This document shows positions 1 to 7,913 of a stretch of DNA of 64,000 bases, piece by piece (the stretch's first letter is position 1; the number at the start of each line of letters is the position of its first letter). The notes beneath the pieces were generated by a model. It ran no database searches, was not told where the DNA came from, and worked only from the letters and a program-made list of their open reading frames with translations. This stretch comes from Roseovarius indicus (GTDB lineage: Bacteria; Pseudomonadota; Alphaproteobacteria; Rhodobacterales; Rhodobacteraceae): the NCBI RefSeq assembly GCF_008728195.1, contig NZ_CP031598.1, positions 1,550,001 through 1,614,000 on the forward strand. Direction: 5' to 3'. A program made the translations under genes and the position numbers.

Positions 1-319
1 GCAACGCGGTGAAACCGGCCGTTCCGGCGCTTTGCTCGATGACTCGGACCACAAGGTCATCCCCCTCGACACCAAACGCAATCGGCATTCCCTCCTCCCG
101 AACGCTATCGAAAAAGCGCGTCGCAGTTTGGTGAGAGGCCGTATGTCGCAACGTCGGATCGGTTGGTCGAAGCACGCCGCCCGACTCGAGAAATACGGCC
201 GGGCGCCATGTTACGAGTTTCAGCGGCGGGTCGCCCCGTTCGCGCGGTAGGACCGACAGGATGTCGTCCAGCCCTTGCGTGACCAACTCATCGTTATTCC
301 CTGATGATTCAGTCGGCAT
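1..319 (-). CDS. Unrecognised protein, N-terminal 106 codons (3' end off window)
   Basis: The minus strand is open from an ATG at 319 to the left window edge without a stop, so this is the 5' part of a gene. A TGA lies directly in frame before the ATG, which makes 319 the first possible ATG. The product begins MPTESSGNNDELVTQGLDDI and continues with a mixed hydrophilic/hydrophobic pattern, including a PAVFLESGGVLRP stretch. No signal peptide, membrane segment or familiar motif is visible, and I do not recognise the family. The plus-strand open frame over the same bases is its shadow. An AT-rich stretch at 320-360 could hold its promoter. Confidence 0.55.
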   Translation of the reverse strand, partial: MPTESSGNNDELVTQGLDDILSVLPRERGDPPLKLVTWRPAVFLESGGVLRPTDPTLRHTASHQTATRFFDSVREEGMPIAFGVEGDDLVVRVIEQSAGTAGFTAL

Positions 320-792
320 TCATTAACCAAAAAAGCTATTAGGTACTGACATTTACCCTGACAATAGAAGTCCGCTGCCGGGCCGTCCAGTGCGATACCA
401 CCCAAGGGGGATGCGGGACCCACCCGAAACGCGCATCATTTCGACGCCGAGGGCCTGACTTTCAGGGCTTCTGAGGCTGCTGCCGGTCCGAAAGAGACGG
501 TAGCGGGGCGTTTGTCAGATCAGGATTCGTTCGCAACGGCGAAACGCCGGCGCGCGAGAGAGGGGAACCCGAGTATGCATCCAGACACGGTCACTCCGGT
601 GGACGCCGCAGCCGCTGCCACCATGCGGCGCTCTCTTGCGCTTTTCCGGCATCGGAAAGTCGTAACCCTGCCGGGGATGCGCGAAGGCCCGGCCCGGGCG
701 GGCATAGGGTTGCATGATCAGGCCGGGCCCGACGTTTTTCGAAGCTGGCAGTTGCCCGGTCGCCCTCTCGTCATTGGTCGTGTAGGTGCAGT
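320..792. other. Intergenic region, no gene recognised
   Basis: This 473-bp stretch separates two divergent genes. Bases 320-365 are AT-rich and would suit a promoter for the minus-strand gene ending at 1. Further right it is GC-rich; the short open frames look like random GC-rich frames without ribosome sites. One 9-bp inverted repeat, GGCCCGGCC at 686-694 and GGCCGGGCC at 721-729, lies about 65 bp before the peptidase gene. It has no T-run and is not a convincing terminator. Confidence 0.5.
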
Positions 793-2328
793 ATGACAGG
801 GCTTTCTTGGTTCTTTCGGGTGTCCGCGGTGTCGCTGTCTGCCGGCCTTCTCTGGGCCGTTCCCGACAAACTCGTGGCGCAGGAAGAGGCTCCGCTCTAC
901 ACGACCGGCGCCGTTCCTGCTCCGCGCGAGCTGCTCGACAGCCTGCCGACGACCCCCGAGTTCCGATCCTACCTGCCGCAAGCCATCAGCCTTTCTGACC
1001 GAATGCCCGAAGCCGGCGATCAGGGGGCGTGGGGCTCCTGTGTCTCCTGGGCCGTGGGATACGCCGCCCGGTCGTATTACGAACGTGCGGCACACGGCCG
1101 GCAGATTTCGCGCCCGAACAACCTGGTAAGCCCGGGCTGGCTGCACGGCATCATCCGCGTCGACCCGAATGACTGCACGCGGGGCGCACTGGTTGTGAAA
1201 GGTCTCGAACAGCTAAAGACAGGTGCCGTCTCGATGATGTCGTATCCTTACGACACCCGGCGGTGCGAAGCCGTGCCGTCGAGCGAGGCGCAACAGGTGT
1301 CCGAGTTCCGGATACGCGATTACCGCACCGTATCGACGACCGACCTCGACCAGATCAGGGGGCAGCTGGCCTCTGGCCACCCGGTCGTGTTCGCCGCCCG
1401 TTTGAACCAGGAATTCATGCGCGGCCGGGGAAAGTCGACTTGGCGGGCATCGCCGGACCAAGGCGAATTCACGGGCAATCACGCGATGACGCTCACCGGC
1501 TATGATGACCGCGACGGGGTTTTCACCTTCATCAACTCGTGGGGCACCGCATGGGGGCAGGACGGCTACGGCAAGATGACCTACGATACGTTCAAGGCAC
1601 GGGCCTTCGAGGCTTTCGTCATCGAACCCACCGCCCCGCCAATCCGCCCGCGGCCACAGGAACCCGACCCGCCGCCGCGCCCCCAGGTAAAGGTGCTGAC
1701 TGACCCGGAGCTTGAATGCGCCCAGGTCTTCGAGCGGACCGACCAGCCCCGCCCGGCACTGGATGGTTTCGTCGGCTCAGAGGAAGACTTCGAGACATTG
1801 CGCGACCGTTTCGGCGAGAGCCATGACATGGAGGTCGAACTGCGGCCCTGGCCACAATGCGAGGCCCTGCTGATCCTGACGCAGGGGCGGCTGGCAGCGG
1901 AGGGCCCCGAGATCGAGATACCGAAGACGGATTATCGCGAGGGCGACCTCTTCTCCTTTGCCGTCGTCACGCCGGATTTCGACACGCATCTGCACCTGTC
2001 ATATTTCCAGGCCGACGGCTCGGTCGTGCATCTCAGCCAGAGCGCCGGAGACCGGCTCGTCACCCTGCTCCCACGCCAGCAGGTCATGATGGGCGATGGC
2101 GAAGACGGGCGACCGGCCTTCCAGGTGTCGGGCCCCTTCGGAAACGAAATGCTTCTGGCGATCACCACGAAGAGCCCGCTCTTCACCGAGGCCCGCCCCC
2201 AGGTCGAAGACGAGCGGGATTTCCTCAGCGCGCTGCGGGCCGCGACCATCGAATTCGAAGATGACGGAGATGGCCGCTACTACGCCAGCCGTTCCGTCGC
2301 GATCACAACCCGAGGAGACACTGAATGA
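793..2328 (+). CDS. Exported papain-like (C1-family) cysteine peptidase with C-terminal DUF4384-like domain
   Basis: The 511-residue protein starts with a signal-peptide-like segment (hydrophobic to about residue 23, then LVAQ at 27-30), so it should act outside the cytoplasm. The papain catalytic set is visible: Gln77 and Cys83 in DQGAWGSCVSWA, His230 in GNHAMTLTGYDD, and Asn248 in FINSWGTAWGQDGYG. A proline-rich linker (about 282-298) leads to a C-terminal part where LSYFQADGSVVHL, LLPRQQVMMGDG and LLAITTKSPLF resemble DUF4384, a module often attached to bacterial peptidases and kinases. The ATG is preceded only by a weak ribosome site. The stop overlaps the next gene by 4 bp (ATGA), so the genes are translationally coupled. 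The peptidase call is strong; the substrate is unknown. Confidence 0.85.
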   Translation: MTGLSWFFRVSAVSLSAGLLWAVPDKLVAQEEAPLYTTGAVPAPRELLDSLPTTPEFRSYLPQAISLSDRMPEAGDQGAWGSCVSWAVGYAARSYYERAAHGRQISRPNNLVSPGWLHGIIRVDPNDCTRGALVVKGLEQLKTGAVSMMSYPYDTRRCEAVPSSEAQQVSEFRIRDYRTVSTTDLDQIRGQLASGHPVVFAARLNQEFMRGRGKSTWRASPDQGEFTGNHAMTLTGYDDRDGVFTFINSWGTAWGQDGYGKMTYDTFKARAFEAFVIEPTAPPIRPRPQEPDPPPRPQVKVLTDPELECAQVFERTDQPRPALDGFVGSEEDFETLRDRFGESHDMEVELRPWPQCEALLILTQGRLAAEGPEIEIPKTDYREGDLFSFAVVTPDFDTHLHLSYFQADGSVVHLSQSAGDRLVTLLPRQQVMMGDGEDGRPAFQVSGPFGNEMLLAITTKSPLFTEARPQVEDERDFLSALRAATIEFEDDGDGRYYASRSVAITTRGDTE

Positions 2329-2834
2329 AGGCACCGATTTACAGTCTTGCACTGGCCGTGCTGCTGGCAACCCCATTGCCCGTTGCCGCCCAAACCGTCG
2401 ATGCCGAAGCCATAGTGGATGCCTTGCGCACCGATCTTCCGGGGCGCGGCAAACGCGGGTTGACCATTCTGGACGATGAAGACGTGCCCCCGCCGGCGAT
2501 CGACCTGCGGATCGGCTTCGATTACAACGAAGCCACCCTGACCGTCGAGGCGCGACAGAGCATTCGGGCACTTGCGACTGCCCTGTCCGACGAGCGCCTT
2601 GCCAGCCTCCGTTTCGAGATCATAGGCCATACCGATGCCCGCGGATCCGATGCCTATAACGACGACCTGTCGGAGCGTCGCGCCCTTGCCGTGGCAAGCA
2701 GCCTGACCACGGATCACGGTCTCGACCCGTCGCGGTTCGTTCCATCGGGGCGCGGGGAGCGGGAACTGATCAAACCCTCTGACCCCGAAAGCGGAGAGAA
2801 CCGCCGGGTCGAAATTCGCACCATCCTCGACTGA
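2325..2834 (+). CDS. OmpA/MotB-family peptidoglycan-binding protein, exported
   Basis: A 169-residue protein with a clear Sec signal peptide (MKAPIYSLALAVLLATPLPV, cleavage near AAQ at 21-23). After a short linker comes one OmpA C-terminal domain at about 60-168. The diagnostic parts are FDYNEATLT, GHTDARGSDAYNDDLSERRA (101-120) with the Asp and Arg that bind diaminopimelate, and the closing ENRRVEIRTIL. There is no beta-barrel and no lipobox, so it is probably a soluble periplasmic protein held to the cell wall. It overlaps the papain-like gene by 4 bp and precedes the caspase gene by 24 bp. It could anchor or position the two peptidases at the peptidoglycan; that role is inference. Confidence 0.88.
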   Translation: MKAPIYSLALAVLLATPLPVAAQTVDAEAIVDALRTDLPGRGKRGLTILDDEDVPPPAIDLRIGFDYNEATLTVEARQSIRALATALSDERLASLRFEIIGHTDARGSDAYNDDLSERRALAVASSLTTDHGLDPSRFVPSGRGERELIKPSDPESGENRRVEIRTILD

Positions 2835-2858
2835 TCCTTCAACGAGAGAAATCCCTTC

Positions 2859-5800
2859 ATGTGTACCCGCGTTGCAATCGTTTCCGTCCTTTGGCTCATC
2901 TCGTTTGCCGTCTCCGCGATGGCGGCGGAGCTCTACCTGCGCAAAGGAGAAATTCCCGTTTACAACGGCTGGACTGATGCAAGCGAGCAACGCAACGAAA
3001 TCGGCCGCATCCAGGGCGGACGGCCCGCCGCCGAACTCAGCAGGCTCCATCGGCAGACACGGGAATTCTACCGGATCGAGCATGGCGAGGTGGAGGGGAT
3101 CGTACGTGCCGAGGACTTTCTTCTGAGCGAAACCGACCTCGAAGATGAGGGGTTGATCCAGTTTCTGCCTGCCAACGGATCCTCTTTCTTCCGCGGGTCG
3201 TCGATGGCGCCGCCGCGCCTGACGAACAACGGGCGCTACCTCATCAACAGCAACCGCGCTTTTCTTGATCTGGAACTGGAGCGCGTGGTGCTGGAACTTG
3301 GGCCGGTCACCAATTCCGCCATGGGCCAAGGGGTTCTGACCGAGACACGATACGTCAGCACCTCGACCGGGACATCGGATCAATCGCGCCTGATCGTCTA
3401 TGACACGGACAACATCTCGCAGTTTCAGGAATACAGTTCCTACGACTATGGGATGGCAGAATTCGAACGCATCTGGCACAGCGGCCAAGGGGACGTGATC
3501 TTTGCGACAGGTCAACTCGATGGTGATATCAATGATCGGCGTGCCGACCTGATCGCCGTCAATGTGCTGACGGGCGAAGAACTGTTTCGGCATTCTCTCA
3601 AGGCACAGAACGGCTATGTCAACCTTGCCCGAATGAATGACGGGCGGTGGCTTATCTTGCAGCGCGGCGGTGTCGCCGGGGGCGAGCATCTCTACCTGCT
3701 TGATCCTGTAGGCTTGTCCATAGATCGCGAGACGACGGTTGATTTTGCGACAGACTGTTCCGCGGGCGGCCCGCGATTCAAAATTTTCGAAGAAGACAAC
3801 ATTGTTGAGTTCGGGCTGGAATGCTCGGACCACTCTACACCTTCCTATTTCGCAGCCGTCGACTTGGAACGGTTCGAGCTTCTCTGGAAAAAGGTCGAGA
3901 CCGGCCTCACCGCGATTCAGTACACACCGGAGGTCGGATACTTTCACTCTCCGCGCTACGGCAAAGCCTTTGCCGCCGATATCTTCACCGGCGAGCGGAC
4001 GGACGACCCACGTCCCTTTCCCCCCTACGAGCATGGCGAATCGCGGCGCAGTTACGAAGTAAGCTCACCCGACGGCACGGTTTCCGTGATGTTCCGCGGC
4101 AGCCTCTGGGTCCGGCCCAACAGACATGTTGCGGCGAAGGAAGACATAACCTTCGCGTCGGGTCTGCGCCAGGATCTAAGCATCACCCGATCCGGCCCTG
4201 GCCTCGACAAGAGTTTCGATGTGTCCTTTGCCCGCCGGCAATGGGCCGATCTGGACCCCGAGTCCAACCTGCTGCGAACCGTCATCATGGATGGACCGGA
4301 GACAAAAGCCTATTTCGAGTGGACCTTGGGGCAGCCCGAGGTTTCGATTGCGCAACCGCTTCCCGAAGACGTTTTCTGGCTCTCGGGGCCGGAGGACACG
4401 CCGCGCAAGGCGCTCGTATTTGCCGATCTGGAGGATGTCGACAAACGCCTTGTCGACATCCACAGGCTCGCCCCCGGGTCCCGGGTCGCCAGCGACGGAG
4501 AGATCATCCTGGCTCCACCGAGGCGAAACTCATTGACATCCTGCCAGCAATCGAATGGCAACGACATCTGGAAATGGTCTGGTGTGAAAGGCCGGCACCT
4601 CTTGCTGAACCATTGCTTCATCGACACCCAAAGCGATGACGGCACCTGGTCGTACGTGGACGACATGACCGTGAAATTGCGATCGGGGTGCAGTTACCGT
4701 CGCGATGATGGCCCGTGCCGGTCCACGCAAATATCCGAACTGAAAACCTCCCACCGGCTGGTCGAGACCGATGGCGGTACCGCCTTGGTGAGCTACGGAA
4801 TAACGTCCGACAACGGTATCGAGGTGCTCGTTCAACACCCCGACGCTCCGGAGGTGCCGCGCTATCTTGCCTTCGATTTCCTCGATCGGGGTTTCCACCT
4901 TTATGATCAGGGCGATGATACATACAACGCGAGCCTGTACGTATTGCCGCCGATGGACGGTGCCCTGAGGTTCTTGGTTCGGGGGGTGCCGAAGACCGAT
5001 CCCAAGATGCGCGGCGAATACGGCCCCACCTTCAAAAGCACTTTCATTTACCGCTTCGACCTGTTGGGCAACCAGATCGGCGCGCCGATGCGCTCCAGTT
5101 CGGAATTGAGCCCGGACGGTCTGATCGGGGCCCAAGATATCGCGGCGGACAATGATGCCGTGGTGATCGCGGGCAGCTCGGGCGGGCTTTACTTCTTCGA
5201 CGCCACCATGGCTCAGGTCAGTGGCCATCCCCGCCACCCCGGCTTCACCGGCCTCGGTAACGCCGAAATTTTGATGGGCGATGGCTATACGGTCGTGCCG
5301 CAAACCGCTAGTGCCTCGGACGTTTTCAACACCGCCACCGGCGAACGTCTCGCCACCTTGTATTTTGGCCCCGATGGCGCCGCTCTGGCGCTCCTGCCGT
5401 CGGGTTTCTTCTCGTTTAACGAGCTGTCGGCGGCGGCCGACATTCTTGTCAGGAACCGCGAAACTAACCGTGCGGTGTCGCTGTCGGCCTTCGCCGAAAC
5501 CTTCTACCGGCCCGATCTCGTACAGGCGGCGCTTGTGGGCGACCCCGGCCGTCAGCTGGCAGATGCCCGCGCCGCCGTGTCGCTCGCCGATGCGTTCGAG
5601 GCCGGCCCCGCACCACTGGTGACCGACCTGACGCTGGAGCAAGATAACCCGCCCGGCGCGGTCATCGCCCGGGCCAGCTTGTCGGTGGGCGAGGGCGGGC
5701 TTGGTTGGCTGCTGTGGCGCGTGAACGGAAAGGTTGTCGCGATCGATGAAAGCCAGGCCGGTGCCGAGGCCGAGGAAGTGCAGATCACCCGCAAACTGCC

Positions 5801-6701
5801 CTTGTCGGTGGGGTCAAATGAAGTCTCGGTGCAGGCGACGAATTCCAGCCGCCTGCAAAGCTCGGAGCCGGTCAGCGTTGAAGGCCCTGAATTCGCAGGC
5901 GACGCCGCGCCTGGGAAACTGCATATCCTGACGGTTGCCGTTCAGGATTACGCTGACGACCGGCTGGACCTTGCATACCCCACCCGCGACGCAGAAGCCT
6001 TCGAAGAAGCCCTTGTCGGTGCAGCGACCGCGCAGGACGCCCGAGTAGGGCCCGCTTCGCTGCTGGGCCGGGACGTATCTGTCACGCGGCTCTTCGATCA
6101 GGATGTCACGCGCGCCCGGGTGGCCGAGACGATACGCGATATGTCAGAACGGATGCATCCGAACGACGTCTTCGTCCTCTTCGTCGCGGGCCACGGCCTG
6201 ACGGATGAAGGCCGCTTCCACTTCCTCGCCTCCGATGTCCGGACCGGTCGCGACCCCAAGGCGGAACTGGCTGAACGCGCGATCTCTCAAAACGATTTGA
6301 ACAGGTGGCTGTCTCGCCTTCCTGCCCAGCGCTCGATCGTTCTGATCGATGCATGCGAAAGCGGCTCCGCCTTGCGGATGGATGCTGCGTTCCGCCTGCA
6401 TCAGGCCGCCGTCAATGGCCCGGTCGGAGACGGAACGACCCGATTGATGGTGTCGGCATCTGCCGAAACGCAATACGCCCTCGAAGGTCATAACGGCCAC
6501 GGGGCCTTCACCAGCGTCCTGCTGGACGCGTTCGCCTCGGGCGACCAGAATGGCGATGGGCTCATCAGCGCGACCGAGCTGTCGGATCATGTCAGGAACA
6601 CCCTGCCGGAACTTACTTCGGAAAAGTGGAGCTACCGGCAGGTTCCGCAGATCAACCTGATCGGCGAAGATATCATCCTGGGTTCTTCTATCGAAAGGTG
6701 A
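2859..6701 (+). CDS. Large exported protein with C-terminal caspase-fold (C14) peptidase domain
   Basis: This 1280-residue protein has a signal peptide (MCTRVAIVSVLWLISFAVSA, then MAA). Residues about 100-880 are rich in short beta-strand repeats (many Asp-Arg-X-hydrophobic turns), compatible with one or more beta-propellers; no exact repeat unit is claimed. Residues about 1000-1275 are a caspase-like domain. The catalytic dyad is His1112 in VLFVAGHGL and Cys1166 in IVLIDACESGSALR, and substrate-pocket-like strands follow. An EF-hand-like loop DQNGDGLISATE occupies 1229-1240. The ATG at 2859 follows a purine-rich AACGAGAGAAA site. It is the last gene of the operon, 24 bp after the OmpA-like gene. 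An exported location is unusual for a caspase homologue. The domain call is strong; function and target are unknown. Confidence 0.85.
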   Translation: MCTRVAIVSVLWLISFAVSAMAAELYLRKGEIPVYNGWTDASEQRNEIGRIQGGRPAAELSRLHRQTREFYRIEHGEVEGIVRAEDFLLSETDLEDEGLIQFLPANGSSFFRGSSMAPPRLTNNGRYLINSNRAFLDLELERVVLELGPVTNSAMGQGVLTETRYVSTSTGTSDQSRLIVYDTDNISQFQEYSSYDYGMAEFERIWHSGQGDVIFATGQLDGDINDRRADLIAVNVLTGEELFRHSLKAQNGYVNLARMNDGRWLILQRGGVAGGEHLYLLDPVGLSIDRETTVDFATDCSAGGPRFKIFEEDNIVEFGLECSDHSTPSYFAAVDLERFELLWKKVETGLTAIQYTPEVGYFHSPRYGKAFAADIFTGERTDDPRPFPPYEHGESRRSYEVSSPDGTVSVMFRGSLWVRPNRHVAAKEDITFASGLRQDLSITRSGPGLDKSFDVSFARRQWADLDPESNLLRTVIMDGPETKAYFEWTLGQPEVSIAQPLPEDVFWLSGPEDTPRKALVFADLEDVDKRLVDIHRLAPGSRVASDGEIILAPPRRNSLTSCQQSNGNDIWKWSGVKGRHLLLNHCFIDTQSDDGTWSYVDDMTVKLRSGCSYRRDDGPCRSTQISELKTSHRLVETDGGTALVSYGITSDNGIEVLVQHPDAPEVPRYLAFDFLDRGFHLYDQGDDTYNASLYVLPPMDGALRFLVRGVPKTDPKMRGEYGPTFKSTFIYRFDLLGNQIGAPMRSSSELSPDGLIGAQDIAADNDAVVIAGSSGGLYFFDATMAQVSGHPRHPGFTGLGNAEILMGDGYTVVPQTASASDVFNTATGERLATLYFGPDGAALALLPSGFFSFNELSAAADILVRNRETNRAVSLSAFAETFYRPDLVQAALVGDPGRQLADARAAVSLADAFEAGPAPLVTDLTLEQDNPPGAVIARASLSVGEGGLGWLLWRVNGKVVAIDESQAGAEAEEVQITRKLPLSVGSNEVSVQATNSSRLQSSEPVSVEGPEFAGDAAPGKLHILTVAVQDYADDRLDLAYPTRDAEAFEEALVGAATAQDARVGPASLLGRDVSVTRLFDQDVTRARVAETIRDMSERMHPNDVFVLFVAGHGLTDEGRFHFLASDVRTGRDPKAELAERAISQNDLNRWLSRLPAQRSIVLIDACESGSALRMDAAFRLHQAAVNGPVGDGTTRLMVSASAETQYALEGHNGHGAFTSVLLDAFASGDQNGDGLISATELSDHVRNTLPELTSEKWSYRQVPQINLIGEDIILGSSIER

Positions 6702-6862
6702 AGACAAGCGTGAGGCGCCTGTACGGCAGCGAGTTTCCGTCGACGTCGCATGCACCTGAAAACGCCGAATTTTGCCATGCGGTCAGGGTAGGGGGAGGCA
6801 CAACCCGTCTTGAACCAGGTTCCTCTGACATGACCGTTTCACTCCTGAAGGCGGCATTGCCG

Positions 6863-7257
6863 TCACGGGGCCCCTATACCGTAGCGCCCGGGGGCCAGTA
6901 TATTGTTCGGGTCGAGCATGGATTTGATGTTGCCGCATGCGGTTCGGAACGCGTTTGTGGTCTGGTCCATGTGGAAGCGCTGGTAGTCGATCGGCGCGCG
7001 CCCAACGAAAACGCCTCTTGTGACAAGTTCCGCCGACATTTCCCAGCAGCACGCATCGGCCCGGGCGGGCCGTCATCTTCCAGCATTTCCTTGATCAGAT
7101 GGATGCGACCCCGTGGTGACTCGTTTTCATCGCGCGTCAGCACATAGGTCGGGCAGGTGTTGGTAAAGAACCCGTAATGGACACAGGCTTGCAAGATCGC
7201 GTCCGCTTCGACGATCCGATTGTCGGTCAGTTGCGCGGGAGAGAAGTTCGTTTTCAC
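6863..7257 (-). pseudogene. Chimeric remnant: GlcF-like N-terminus joined out of frame to a VAO/4-cresol-dehydrogenase-like C-terminus
   Basis: Read from a GTG at 7257, about 65 codons match the start of the iron-sulfur subunit of glycolate oxidase: KTNFSPAQLTD, CVHYGFFTNTCPTYVL, SPRGRIHLIKEMLED. In GlcF the cluster motif is CxxCxxC; here the second and third cysteines are Tyr and Phe, so the cluster site is dead. Near 7055-7045 the reading frame shifts, and the remainder (EMSAELVTRGVFVGRAPID ... SMLDPNNILAPGRYGI, stop at 6863-6865) matches the C-terminal end of vanillyl-alcohol-oxidase-family flavoproteins. The middle of both genes is missing. It lies among other remnants (7490-7811). The reading of both halves is by eye. 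Confidence 0.6.
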
Positions 7258-7489
7258 GGCGCGGCACCCTCCGCCGGCGTTGCAGCGGCATGGTTTGAGG
7301 TCGACATGGCAGAAAACAGTTCCGGCCCTCACGGTTGGCATCAAAATGGGCATGGCCTGCCCCTGCGCCGCCAGAATAGCCGGCCAGCGTCGACAGGGCT
7401 TGGCTGGGAGCGCAGGATTTCTTTGCTCATTGCGAAATTTGAGCGGCGAGACGGCTGCGGCCCGCCGCTGTCATGCCGGGAGGAGCGCG

Positions 7490-7642
7490 ATGCAACGACG
7501 CCGTTGGTCTACCGATACCGTCCGTCAGGCGGACAGGTTCGACGTGTGGAAACACGTCATTTGCGACGAGGTTCTGAACGTCGAAGCCTACGGGATACAG
7601 GACAATTCGCGGCCCGTCCGTGTTCCCGATTTCCTTCGCTGA
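7490..7642 (+). pseudogene. AraC-family regulator stub (AraC-binding-like N-terminus only)
   Basis: An ATG at 7490, 5-6 bp after a very good ribosome site (GGGAGGAG), opens a 50-codon frame ending at TGA 7640. The product (STDTVRQADRFDVWKHVICD and so on) looks like the first 35-40 residues of AraC regulators with an AraC-binding-like sensor domain, which typically begin with a T/S-D-x-V ... RFxxWR pattern. The sensor core and the two helix-turn-helix motifs are absent, and IS6-derived sequence begins immediately after the stop. I read it as a regulator gene truncated by the insertion next to it. Confidence 0.5.
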
Positions 7643-7644
7643 CA

Positions 7645-7811
7645 TCACTGTCCTGCTCATGCAGGAGGTCTTCGGCGTTGCCCGGTGAAATTGGAAACCG
7701 AACATACATCACGAGCGCCAGGCAGATGATGTCACGGCTCCTTCGAAGGTGGCGAAAGGGTTCGGCCAGCTCATTCAGGCAGGGTAGCTCGCAAACACAT
7801 CGCTCCGACAC
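7645..7811 (-). mobile_element. IS6-family remnant: left end and transposase N-terminus
   Basis: On the minus strand the segment carries the start of an IS6-type transposase: IICLALVMYVRFPISPGNAE followed by DLLHEQDSDVS, close to the family pattern EIIRLAVMMYVRFPLSLRNVEDLLHERGIDVS. Upstream of it is the conserved leader CCCTGCCTGAATGAG, which also occurs next to the other remnants at 11085, 11780 and 57960. Nothing of the DDE domain remains. The fragment ends against the AraC stub on the left and lies 60 bp from the palindrome in front of the GbsR-like gene. Confidence 0.6.
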
Positions 7812-7870
7812 TGCCTTTCATAGGGAAGGACGCGGTCATTTGACAGGCAACGCCATGGCACTATCTGAAC

Positions 7871-7888
7871 TTTCAGGAATTACTGAAA
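7871..7888. promoter_or_regulatory. Palindrome TTTCAG-N6-CTGAAA, probable operator of the GbsR/cydAB operon
   Basis: A perfect 6-bp inverted repeat with a 6-bp spacer (GAATTA) sits 26-43 bp before the start codon at 7914. Winged-helix repressors of the MarR/GbsR type usually bind such sites in their own promoters, so autoregulation together with cydAB is the simple reading. No copy was noticed elsewhere in the window. Confidence 0.45.
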
Positions 7889-7913
7889 ATTCGGGTATTC
7901 AAGGAGTGCCGGA

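Noticed and set aside
686..729. 9-bp GC inverted repeat as a terminator
   Set aside because: Loop of 26 bases and no T-run on either strand; high GC makes such repeats common.
7258..7489. GlcE-like remnant upstream of the GlcF fragment
   Set aside because: The expected GlcE C-terminal motif before GlcF could not be found in any frame; the stretch is left unassigned.
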